DNA of 40,601 nt, taken from NCBI GenBank assembly GCA_026705765.1, contig JAPPAB010000160.1:1-40601 (forward strand), read 5' to 3'. Positions 7,693 to 14,990 of this stretch are shown here, piece by piece. The translations under genes were made by a program, and so were the position numbers. This DNA comes from Gemmatimonadota bacterium. Its GTDB lineage: Bacteria; Latescibacterota; UBA2968. Under the pieces are notes generated by a model. That model made no database searches. It had not been told where the DNA came from and saw only the letters and a program-made list of their open reading frames with translations. How positions within the stretch are numbered: the stretch's first letter is position 1; the number at the start of each line of letters is the position of its first letter.

Positions 7693-8106
7693 TCAAAGCT
7701 GTTGCTGTTGCTTAAGTTGGGGGACAATGTACTTCCGCAAGATAGGATTCAGTGGATATTTTCCTGATTCGAGATCCTCCATAGATGCCCAGACGATCTC
7801 AAGTACCTCGTCGCCGTCTGGAACAGGTTCTCCCTCAAAACCTGTTACGTAAGCTCGAATTCTAACTATGTACCTCTCATCTGTTCTTGGAGGGGAGGTT
7901 ATGCGCTCGTATTCGCCGAAGAATTCAGGATCTGTGGGGGTGATGTTGAGTTCTTCCATCAGTTCTCTACGTAAGGCATCCAGATCCGACTCACCGTTCT
8001 CGACTTTTCCGCCAGGCAAGAGGTAGTCGTCAATGCCATCACACTTGACGAGTAAGAGTCCCTCTTGCGTGATCAGAATCCCTGAGATACGATCGATAGT
8101 CTTCAT
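7693..8106 (-). CDS. Nudix hydrolase
   Basis: 137-aa Nudix protein with a full box (GGKVENGESDLDALRRELME, then ELNI) near residues 32-54. The start at 8106 (MKTIDRISGILI) is chosen because GAGGAAAAG precedes it; an upstream ATG at 8139 adds 11 residues. The C-terminus has a run of glutamines. It differs from the first Nudix protein and is not a recent duplicate. Substrate unknown. It follows the GNAT tail by 40 bases. Confidence 0.85.
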   Translation of the reverse strand: MKTIDRISGILITQEGLLLVKCDGIDDYLLPGGKVENGESDLDALRRELMEELNITPTDPEFFGEYERITSPPRTDERYIVRIRAYVTGFEGEPVPDGDEVLEIVWASMEDLESGKYPLNPILRKYIVPQLKQQQQL

Positions 8107-8145
8107 TCTTTTCCTCACAAAAGCCAATTTACCACTCATCCAGAT

Positions 8146-8331
8146 TCAGTCAGTTTTCTTGAGAATAGACCGGGTGAGATCTGAAAGACATACTCGCTGC
8201 TTACCCTGCTTGTCAAAATTGTCTGGGGCTAACCATGTGACGAAGGCTTTCTCGAGTTGAGGCCACTCTGAATCAATTGCTGCGTACCATGCGGTGTCGC
8301 GATTTCGCCCGTATAGACCTTTGCCTGGCAA
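8146..8331 (-). pseudogene. 3' tail of a GNAT acetyltransferase gene
   Basis: About 60 codons: GLYGRNRDTAWYAAIDSEWP followed by QLEKAFVTWLAPDNFDKQGK and a TGA. This resembles the C-terminal extension of a GNAT group in which NRDTAWF---D-EWP and WL-P-NFD--G-Q recur. The acetyl-CoA-binding core is absent, so it is a broken gene end. It is directly preceded (on the - strand) by the methyltransferase-tail repeat. Confidence 0.6.
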
Positions 8332-8356
8332 AAAATTCCTTCAATCGCATAAGAAA

Positions 8357-8417
8357 CGGTAAGGGAAGATCAGTGCCGGGTTTCGTCCGCCTTTCCGAAG
8401 CCTCCGTCAAGAGCGAA
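8357..8417 (-). pseudogene. 61-bp repeat, copy 2 (orphan methyltransferase tail)
   Basis: It matches 1192-1252 at 54 of 61 bases. On the - strand it encodes RFALDGGFGKADETRH and a TGA at 8370-8372, parallel to the end of the methyltransferase at 1205-1990. It begins about 20 bases after the DUF5916 stop and has no methyltransferase body before it. Confidence 0.75.
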
Positions 8418-8436
8418 CCGATTTGGTGTTAACCGA

Positions 8437-10506
8437 TCAATAAAATCGACCAAAATCTGGGAAACTGGCTTCAAAAAGATACGCGAACTTTGTAAACACA
8501 GCGCGCCCACCAGGGAGTCTGTCAACAAACACAAAGTAAAAATGACTTTCTGGGGTGAACTCGTAGTCGAAGATTGCGTTGAAATTGTAGCTGATCTCAT
8601 CTTGCAACCGTTCATCTACGCGTTCAAAAAAAATGCGCCAACCGATCTTTTGGGTCAATTGATAGTTACTGCGGAGCCGGAAAATTAGCGTATTTCGATG
8701 TGTACGCCAAAAGAAATTATCCAGGTCGAGATCAGCGGTCAGCTTGCCAAAGAGGTTGACACCCGCAGAGAAGCTGGTAAATCGGTTGAATTCATCTCGA
8801 CGGGTGCCGAAACGATTTGAAACCTCCAGGTGCCACCACGGTGCCTGATAATCAATCACTGAGCCGATAAACCTGGTATCGAAAAGTTGACCGACTTCGC
8901 GAAGGGCGCCAAACCCACCATAGGTGAAGAAATCAAATCGGCCAATATCAATATCAAAACGGAACTCACTCCGTCGTTCCCGCAGCAATTTTTGTGCATT
9001 GGTTTGATAAAAATGGCGCATATCAGCACCCAATGACTGCACGAGATTCGCCTCTGGAAACTCGTGTCTGTACCTCACGCGAGCACGCCCCCGACGGAAT
9101 GCCTCATCTTCAAGCCCCATCTCATTTGGCCGAAAGCCATCCTGAATCTCTTCAAACGCGATTTCGGTCAGCCAACCTTCATGAAGCCATTCCATCGCGG
9201 TGTGATACGCCCGATGCGTTTCGCCATCGATGAAATCGACAGCATACTGCGACGTTACCGTCCAGTCTCGATGAAGTCCAAATCGACCATTGAGCGATAG
9301 GAGTGCCACATCTCGATCTGCCTGGTGTTTATGGATTCCCATTGCGCCGATGACAGTGCGCTCGCCGATATCGTAATTAACTCGCCCGGCCAAAAGATTT
9401 GCCTGCTTTTTTTTATCCGCATCGTACCGATCGATCATTTTGCCGTAAGTATTGATGACCGCGAAATTAGAACCGCCAATTTTACCTGCTGTTTTTACAC
9501 CAAAATCGATTTCTTGAACGCGACGGGTGTAGAATAAATTGAGCGGCAGCCTAAACAGTTCAGCACCTTCCCGGAAGAATGGACGGCGTTCTGGGAGAGA
9601 CAATTCCCGGTCACTTGATATGTTAATTTGCGTCGGATCACTTTCCAATTGTGAAAAATCGGGATTGAAAGTCACATTCGAGGTGAGGTGCGTCGAGATC
9701 GGGAGAATCAGGTCCAAACCACCATCGTGGTCATTGGAACGATTTTCTATTGCACGATAGGTCCCGTAGGGGAGAATACCGATCTTCTGCTCTGTTTTGA
9801 TCTTTCCGAAATCCAATCCGATCAAATCGCCAAACTCCGATACGCGCCCGAAAAAATCGGTGCGTGCCCACGAATAGGATTGACCATTTATCGGATGTGT
9901 CCGCCAAAAGTTGATTCCCCACGTCGTATTGTGTCGATTAAAACGGAGCATGCGAAACGGGATCGCAAATTCTGCGGTCCAGTGATTTCGGTGTTTTTTT
10001 ATTTTCGATTTCCATTTTGCATCCCAACTCAGGTCGAAAACACTCTCATTACTGACCCGTTCGTCCATCTGTGTGCCGAGTGTATTGATTCCAAAAACGT
10101 AGCAGTTGCGACGGTCGCGATAGGTATCAATCATCACTTCGATACAGTCATTCTGCCAGATCGCGGAATCCCGGCGAATTTTCGTCTCGCGCAAACTCTT
10201 CATGTCCGGCTCATCGCAATATACGCCGATATAGAGCATGTGCTCATCGTACAAAATCCTGACTTCCGTATTCAATTGCGCCGGGTGGATGCTTCCTTCC
10301 TTTGCGCGAAAGAAATTGGTCGCAATTTGGGCGCGTTGCCAGGCACTGTCTGTAAGCTCGCCATCAATAATGGGGGGATTATCCGTCCATGTGGCACTGA
10401 TGGTGCGCGTCGAACTTTGCGTTTCAGCGAAAAGCGGTAGCGCCAGCAGCACAATTGGGACCCAAATTATCGCGCATGACCACCGTACCTGTTTGACTTT
10501 CTCCAC
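8437..10506 (-). CDS. DUF5916/CBM9-like outer-membrane protein
   Basis: 689 aa. It has a Sec signal peptide (hydrophobic IIWVPIVLLALPLFAET). The N-terminal carbohydrate-binding-like domain is of CBM9 type (PPIIDGELTDSAWQRA, YIGVYCDEPD, ECVMIDTY-like DCIEVMIDTYRD, WTAEFAIPFRMLRF), roughly residues 40-230. A long beta-strand-rich C-terminal part follows, typical of DUF5916 outer-membrane barrels, with aromatic strand ends and a final GRFY. The start is GTG at 10506 with AGGAGG upstream. Proteins of this type are seen next to metalloproteases and glycan-use genes; the function is unknown. It lies downstream of trpD after a 148-base gap and ends at the orphan methyltransferase tail. Confidence 0.8.
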   Translation of the reverse strand: MEKVKQVRWSCAIIWVPIVLLALPLFAETQSSTRTISATWTDNPPIIDGELTDSAWQRAQIATNFFRAKEGSIHPAQLNTEVRILYDEHMLYIGVYCDEPDMKSLRETKIRRDSAIWQNDCIEVMIDTYRDRRNCYVFGINTLGTQMDERVSNESVFDLSWDAKWKSKIKKHRNHWTAEFAIPFRMLRFNRHNTTWGINFWRTHPINGQSYSWARTDFFGRVSEFGDLIGLDFGKIKTEQKIGILPYGTYRAIENRSNDHDGGLDLILPISTHLTSNVTFNPDFSQLESDPTQINISSDRELSLPERRPFFREGAELFRLPLNLFYTRRVQEIDFGVKTAGKIGGSNFAVINTYGKMIDRYDADKKKQANLLAGRVNYDIGERTVIGAMGIHKHQADRDVALLSLNGRFGLHRDWTVTSQYAVDFIDGETHRAYHTAMEWLHEGWLTEIAFEEIQDGFRPNEMGLEDEAFRRGRARVRYRHEFPEANLVQSLGADMRHFYQTNAQKLLRERRSEFRFDIDIGRFDFFTYGGFGALREVGQLFDTRFIGSVIDYQAPWWHLEVSNRFGTRRDEFNRFTSFSAGVNLFGKLTADLDLDNFFWRTHRNTLIFRLRSNYQLTQKIGWRIFFERVDERLQDEISYNFNAIFDYEFTPESHFYFVFVDRLPGGRAVFTKFAYLFEASFPDFGRFY

Positions 10507-10654
10507 CGTTTTTGCCTCCTGATCTGGACATTACAAGTCATAAGGGTGAGGAAGACAAGGTTCATGTGGTTTAGACAAATGGAATGGGGTTTAGGTTTTC
10601 CGACCGAGCTATTGAGGGAAGTTAGCAATTGAGGATATTGCTTTTGTGCGCGAT

Positions 10655-11674
10655 TTAGCGGGGTGGGATTCTGGACAGTCGTTTATATTCAAGAAATTTC
10701 TCTTGAACCAACCCTTTTGCGAAGAGATCCTTGCTCAGATCAAAGCCTTCCTCAATCGAATCTGTTCGTCCAAAACAGTAGAAAGCTGCACCGGCATTCA
10801 AACAGACCAGGTCCAGAATTGGTTCGGGGGTCTGGTGCTGTAAAAGAGATAGGAAGATTTCTGCATTCTCATCACTATCACCACCCGGAATCTCACTGTA
10901 ATCCCGTTTCGCTATCCCAAAATCTGAAGGCGAAATCTGGTATTCTCTGGTCACTCCTTCGGCCACTTCAAAGATATGCGTGTGTCCAGAAATGGAGATC
11001 TCATCAATCCCCGGCTCTCCGACAACAATCAAGAAGCGTTTGCGCCCAAGATGGCGGAGTACTTCTACGAGTTGTCTGCCCATATCGACATCAATTGTTC
11101 CGAGTATCTGATATTGAGGATTGGCAGGGTTGCATAATGGTGCGCTGAGATTGAAAATCGTCCTTCTATCAACCATTTGTCTGGCGGACACAACTTTTTT
11201 CATTACTGGATGGTATGTGCGGGCAAATAGAAAACACACATTCGTTCTCCTGAAAATGTCTTCCAATCGGTCGTCTTCGAAATCAAATTCGCAGTCGAGT
11301 TTCTCCAGCAAATCAAAGCTGCCATTCGGTCGCTTTGAGCCTTTATTGCCGTGTTTCACAACCGGAACGCAGCCAGCAGATAAAACGAACGCGGCGGTTG
11401 TCGATACGTTGAATCGATTTAAACCGCTTCCACCTGTTCCACACGAATCAATGACGTCGGAAGGGAGGGGTACAGGTCTTGCTTTGGCCAATAAAGCTCT
11501 TGAAAATCCGAGAATTTCATCAGCAGTCTCGCCCTTCTCAGAAAACGCTATGAGCAGTTCTGCAATCTGTTCGTCTGGCAGGTTACTTTCCAGGATTGCA
11601 CTCAAGCATTGTTCAGCCTCATCGGCCTGGAGAGATTCACCCTCTCTGAGTTTATCAATATATTTCGAGATCAT
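10655..11674 (-). CDS. trpD: Anthranilate phosphoribosyltransferase
   Basis: 339 aa, the normal TrpD length. It transfers the phosphoribosyl group of PRPP to anthranilate, the second committed step of tryptophan synthesis. The PRPP loop is IDSCGTGGSGLNRFNVSTTA, followed by VVKHGNKGSKRPNGSFDLLE; the Mg-binding DE is in GEPGIDEISISGHTH. Classical TrpD has GTGGD and S-SGSADVLE, so the Ser after GTGG and KRPNGSFD are variants; a TrpD-like paralogue with another aromatic acceptor is possible. No other trp gene is near. The start has AGGAAG upstream. Confidence 0.8.
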   Translation of the reverse strand: MISKYIDKLREGESLQADEAEQCLSAILESNLPDEQIAELLIAFSEKGETADEILGFSRALLAKARPVPLPSDVIDSCGTGGSGLNRFNVSTTAAFVLSAGCVPVVKHGNKGSKRPNGSFDLLEKLDCEFDFEDDRLEDIFRRTNVCFLFARTYHPVMKKVVSARQMVDRRTIFNLSAPLCNPANPQYQILGTIDVDMGRQLVEVLRHLGRKRFLIVVGEPGIDEISISGHTHIFEVAEGVTREYQISPSDFGIAKRDYSEIPGGDSDENAEIFLSLLQHQTPEPILDLVCLNAGAAFYCFGRTDSIEEGFDLSKDLFAKGLVQEKFLEYKRLSRIPPR

Positions 11675-11704
11675 AGGTGGTGCTTCCTATTCAGATTTAT
11701 TAAA

Positions 11705-11733
11705 AATTAAACCTCTGTCTATAGTCAAAACAA
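11705..11733 (-). promoter_or_regulatory. Possible sigma-70-type promoter for trpD
   Basis: On the - strand, TTGTTT (11728-11733) and TTAATT (11705-11710) are separated by exactly 17 bases, in an AT-rich gap 30 bases upstream of the trpD start. The match is partial. Confidence 0.3.
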
Positions 11734-11786
11734 TGCTTTTTTTGAAGATTTTAGGGTCTGAATCAAGCAACGTATCCGAATCTTTC

Positions 11787-12575
11787 TCAGTCGGCAAAGT
11801 CATGGATTCTTTGATATACGCTCAATTTGGCCTGATCTAATTCCTGCCCATATTCCTGAAAAAACAAAGGAATCCACTCATTCCCAAGATTTCTGCGAAT
11901 GGTGTAGTGAACTGCGACAAAATCGAGATATCGATCTCCGACGCCCGCATAGCCCAAATCAATGTAGCCACTTAAACGGCCATCGTGGATCATTACGTTG
12001 GGTAGGCAATAATCCCCATGGGTGAACACCAGGTCCTCTGGTGGCAGGTCGGCCCGTATGCTGTCCAGCTCATCCCGGAGAACATTCCTCGTTTCACCAT
12101 CTGGTATCTGACCGTCCAGTACACCTGAGTTAATCAAGTCTGTCGCCCACGCAAAATAGCGTTCCATGCGCCAATCCAGGGGGCACGAATCGACCGCTAT
12201 TGCGTGAATTTCGCGAAGACCACGAGCGAACAGGCGTACGAGACCCGGAACATCACTTTTGGCATCCTGGTGGATGCCAGATACACCAGTGATTTGGGTC
12301 ATGAGCAGATACTGGGTATCACCTTTTTCGTGAAAGCAGACCACGCGAGGAACGTTCAATTTTCCCTGGAGCCAGGACATTGCCGTTTTCTCGGCCAGAA
12401 GATCGGATTCTTGTGGTGCCGCATGCGTATCTCGTGCTTTGAGGAACAAACTCTGTTTATGTGGGTGAGTGTACCGGAACACGTCGGCACACGATGCTGT
12501 CCGGAGATTTTCCCCATCTGACTTAAAACCCTCAAGATGGGCTTGAACAGCAGTTGGAAGATTTTCGACTTTCAA
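11787..12575 (-). CDS. APH(3')-like aminoglycoside phosphotransferase
   Basis: 262 aa, close to the usual APH(3') length. The catalytic loop FTHGDYCLPNVMI and the following GYIDLGYAGVGDRYLDFV match the APH(3') family pattern HGD-C-PN and ID-G--G--DRY-D. The C-terminal FFQEYGQELDQAKLSVY also fits. The N-lobe contains the Lys of SLFLKARDT. Known members phosphorylate the 3'-hydroxyl of kanamycin/neomycin-type aminoglycosides; whether this environmental member does so is inference. It is a stand-alone gene, 78 bases after the aldo/keto reductase position. Confidence 0.8.
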   Translation of the reverse strand: MKVENLPTAVQAHLEGFKSDGENLRTASCADVFRYTHPHKQSLFLKARDTHAAPQESDLLAEKTAMSWLQGKLNVPRVVCFHEKGDTQYLLMTQITGVSGIHQDAKSDVPGLVRLFARGLREIHAIAVDSCPLDWRMERYFAWATDLINSGVLDGQIPDGETRNVLRDELDSIRADLPPEDLVFTHGDYCLPNVMIHDGRLSGYIDLGYAGVGDRYLDFVAVHYTIRRNLGNEWIPLFFQEYGQELDQAKLSVYQRIHDFAD

Positions 12576-12653
12576 TGCGCAACTCCCGATCAGGCTACTC
12601 TCATCACATAACTATGGGATTAACGAACAGTTAAGGTAATCTCAGCAGGTCGT

Positions 12654-13646
12654 TTAAGTCGCTAAGATATTGTCGATTGTCTGTAGTTCGTCTTCGGTGA
12701 AATTCAGGTTGTCGAGGACACCGACACTGTCCTCAATTTGTTCGGGGCGGCTGGCCCCGCAAAGTGCGGTAGTGACCGCCTTTTGTCGGAGGACCCAGGC
12801 GATGGCCATCTGGGCGAGGGTCTGGCCTCGGGCGCAGGCGTGGTTGTTGAGCTTGCTTATTTTGTCGAGGGTTTTTTTGTTGAGGCGATTTTTGAGCGGG
12901 TGACTTGGGCGAGCGGCACGAGAGTCTGCGGGGATGCCGTCCAGGTATTTGTCGGTGAGCATGCCGCTGTTGAGGATGGAGAAGGCGATGCAGCCGATGC
13001 CTTCCTCCTGCAGGACGTCGAAGAGGCCATTGTTTTCGGGTTGTCGGGTAAGCAGATTGTATTTGGGCTGATGGATCAGGCAGGGCGTACCCAGGTCGCG
13101 CAGGATTTGCGCTGCCTCTCTGGTTCTGTCGGGCGGATAATTGGAGATGCCAACATAGAGGGCGCGACCTGAACGGACGGCGAAATCGAGGGCACCCATG
13201 GTTTCTGCAAGCGGCGTGTCGGGATCGGGGCGATGGTGGTAGAAGATATCGACATAATCTACCCCCAGGCGTTTGAGGCTTTGATCGAGGCTGGCAACGA
13301 GGTACTTCCGCGAGCCAAAATTGCCATAGGGTCCGGGCCACATATCAAATCCGGCCTTGGTGGAGATGATCAGTTCGTCCCGGTAGGGCGTCAGGTCGAG
13401 TTGGAGGATGCGGCCCAGGGTCTCTTCGGCAGAGCCATAGGGCGGTCCATAGTTGTTGGCCAGATCCAGGTGTGTGATGCCGTGGTCGAAGGCGGTGCGC
13501 ACAATAGCACGCCCATTTTCAAACACATCGACGCCGCCAAAATTATGCCACAGGCCGAGAGAGAGTAGGGGGAGTTGAATACCGCTGTTGCCGCACCGTC
13601 TATATGTCATGCTGTCGTAACGCGATTGGGATGGGAAGTCGGACAT
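12654..13646 (-). CDS. Aldo/keto reductase, YghZ-like
   Basis: 330-aa NADPH-dependent aldo/keto reductase. The catalytic tetrad is visible: Asp61 and Tyr66 (DLANNYGPPYGSAEETLG), Lys97 (IISTKAGFDMWPGPYG) and His137/138 (DYVDIFYHHRPDPDTPL). The motif set matches the E. coli YghZ group (L-glyceraldehyde 3-phosphate/methylglyoxal reductase). The start at 13646 has AAAGGAG upstream. Base use differs from its neighbours: the + strand is strongly G-rich. Its role may be aldehyde detoxification or sugar reduction. Confidence 0.9.
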   Translation of the reverse strand: MSDFPSQSRYDSMTYRRCGNSGIQLPLLSLGLWHNFGGVDVFENGRAIVRTAFDHGITHLDLANNYGPPYGSAEETLGRILQLDLTPYRDELIISTKAGFDMWPGPYGNFGSRKYLVASLDQSLKRLGVDYVDIFYHHRPDPDTPLAETMGALDFAVRSGRALYVGISNYPPDRTREAAQILRDLGTPCLIHQPKYNLLTRQPENNGLFDVLQEEGIGCIAFSILNSGMLTDKYLDGIPADSRAARPSHPLKNRLNKKTLDKISKLNNHACARGQTLAQMAIAWVLRQKAVTTALCGASRPEQIEDSVGVLDNLNFTEDELQTIDNILAT

Positions 13647-13659
13647 GAAGGCTCCTTTG

Positions 13660-14409
13660 TTATATATCGAGCATCTTGAAATGCCTGTAGAAGTGCTGAA
13701 TGTCGCATTCAGGCCGCAGAACCTCGTAGGTAAAGCAACGTTCGCATTCTTCAGGTGAGTCGGCTATGGCAATTGCAGTTTGGAATCGAGTAATCGCATC
13801 AATATCCGGGCGGAATCCGCCGCGCAGAAATTGACCCCACAGTGCCCAGAACTCAAGCTCATATCCAACAGGCTTGGTCGAAGCGAAGTACTCCGGTGGA
13901 AACAGACGGCGATAGGCATTGATGTTGTAGAGCCACGAGCCTCCGCGCACAGTTTCTGCCTCCGGATGCTTCTCCCTTACATCTCGAAGAAGACAGGTTA
14001 GCTCACGACGTCTGACACCGACACGTTCAAGGCTCAGTGCGCCCTTCCCAGAAGTGTCGGCGTTACGAAAGTGAAGACGGACCCTGGGTTCATTCCGGAA
14101 GGGGTAGCTATACCAGAAGCACCCAAAGCCGTCCAGGACATTGATTGGCGGTTCGTCTTTCTCGCGTTCGAGATAGTGGTCGTAAGCCCAGCGATCCGGC
14201 TCACTCGTATTTCGTAGCCCTCTCAGAAAGCTCTGCCAGGCCTCACTTTCTTGCGCTGTCTCCTTTGTGACCCGAATGTTCAAAAGTGTCCGAAGCATTG
14301 TGCAGTCGATCAGGGTGTCTTCCAGGGGGCTGAGAGACAATTCGGACATACGTCTGGCAAAGGCCAGTTGGACCGAGATGAATTCATATGGTAGGTTGAG
14401 TTTGGGCAT
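13660..14409 (-). CDS. Hypothetical protein, 249 aa
   Basis: I do not recognise the family. The protein is soluble-looking, rich in Arg, Glu and aromatic residues, with no signal peptide or membrane segment. Distinctive segments are GFGCFWYSYPFRNEPRVRLH, RGGSWLYNINAYRRLFP (which could suggest a phosphatase/mutase- or GNAT-associated fold, but no motif proves it) and a C-terminal cluster PEECERCF. The ATG at 14409 has only weak AGGT upstream. Its start lies 30 bases after the best attC-like palindrome, as a cassette gene would. Confidence 0.7.
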   Translation of the reverse strand: MPKLNLPYEFISVQLAFARRMSELSLSPLEDTLIDCTMLRTLLNIRVTKETAQESEAWQSFLRGLRNTSEPDRWAYDHYLEREKDEPPINVLDGFGCFWYSYPFRNEPRVRLHFRNADTSGKGALSLERVGVRRRELTCLLRDVREKHPEAETVRGGSWLYNINAYRRLFPPEYFASTKPVGYELEFWALWGQFLRGGFRPDIDAITRFQTAIAIADSPEECERCFTYEVLRPECDIQHFYRHFKMLDI

Positions 14410-14439
14410 TCACTATGTACCTGAAAATATCGGGATAGC

Positions 14440-14494
14440 ACTTAACGTGTTAGTGCCCCCGAACCGCACAGCAGTTGGGGGCACTGTGTTAGCA
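14440..14494. other. attC-like imperfect palindrome, site 3 (best)
   Basis: The ends are ACTTAAC (14440-14446, a perfect RYYYAAC) and GTTAGCA (14488-14494). The inner arms AGTGCCCCC (14452-14460) and GGGGGCACT (14477-14485) are perfectly complementary. AAC (14462-14464) and GTT (14474-14476) extend the stem past a bulged G at 14461. The spacers between the core and the arms are unequal, as in folded attC sites with extrahelical bases. Length is 55 bases. It lies between higA and the hypothetical gene. No T-run follows, so it is a poor intrinsic terminator. Confidence 0.5.
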
Positions 14495-14517
14495 GACGTT
14501 GTCCTTCCAGGAACGAG

Positions 14518-14826
14518 TTACCCATCTCTATCCAGGTGCGGTCGCACCTCTCGCTCCAGGCGGTCCGATAGCTCGTCCTCTGCTACATCCAGGGCATAGT
14601 CCATCTGAATGCCCATCCAGAATTTGGGTGACATGTTGAAGTAGCGAGCGAGTCTCAGGGCCGTATCAGCAGTAATGCCTCGTTTTCCCAACACAATCTC
14701 GTTTATACGTCGGGGCGCCACCCCGATGGAAAGCGCGAGGTGGTTTTGACTCAGATTCATCGGCTTGAGGAACTCTTCCAGCAACACTTCCCCGGGATGA
14801 ATAGGAGCCAATTTTTGAGCACACAT
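14518..14826 (-). CDS. higA: HigA-type XRE antitoxin, apparently orphan
   Basis: 102-aa helix-turn-helix protein of the HigA/VapI group: [20 protein letters not shown] at the N-terminus, [20 protein letters not shown] as recognition helix, and [20 protein letters not shown] at the end. HigA normally represses its own operon and neutralises the RelE-like mRNA interferase HigB, encoded just upstream. Here the upstream sequence is a broken DUF5069 tail and no HigB frame is visible. The start has AAGGA upstream. It may be a stabilisation relic or a stray regulator. Confidence 0.85.
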   Translation of the reverse strand: MCAQKLAPIHPGEVLLEEFLKPMNLSQNHLALSIGVAPRRINEIVLGKRGITADTALRLARYFNMSPKFWMGIQMDYALDVAEDELSDRLEREVRPHLDRDG

Positions 14827-14839
14827 AGATCTATATCCT

Positions 14840-14933
14840 TAGAATCGTTTGCTCACGCCTCATTGAGTAGCGCCAGATGAAAGGCCATGCCAGTCGTCGA
14901 GATCGTTGAGGTCGGTCCCAAGCCACTCTTTGT
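14840..14933 (-). pseudogene. DUF5069 3' tail, copy 1 (frameshifted)
   Basis: 94 bases nearly identical to 16469-16561: 4 substitutions, all transitions, plus one extra base. The - strand encodes SNKEWLGTDLNDLDDWH, then the extra base breaks the frame before the family's GFHLALLNE ending. The body of a DUF5069 gene is missing. It sits between the DUF4038 gene and higA. Confidence 0.85.
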
Positions 14934-14958
14934 TGGAATGACTTTGCTCAATCTGAGA

Positions 14959-14990
14959 CTGGCGTATTACTTTGCTAACCCTTACCGATT
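14959..14990. repeat. 32-bp repeat shared with the VOC tail at 2468-2499
   Basis: CTGGCGTATTACTTTGCTAA and the following bases match 2468-2499. Most differences are transitions. At 2468 the repeat spans the stop codon of the VOC tail; here it spans the end of the DUF4038 gene. A shorter partial match (CAAAGTAAT on the - strand) is seen at the end of the HAD gene near 18485. Confidence 0.55.

Noticed and set aside
9688-10440. A 250-codon open frame on the + strand
   Set aside because: It lies fully inside the DUF5916 gene in antisense, has no family features, and the - strand frame has a signal peptide and CBM9-like motifs.
12620-12640. TTAAC-GAACA-GTTAA palindrome as a fourth attC-like site
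   Set aside because: It is far too short for attC and has no inner arms.
12733-13341. A 202-codon - strand frame rich in Arg and Pro
   Set aside because: Shadow frame of the aldo/keto reductase; low-complexity composition and no motif.
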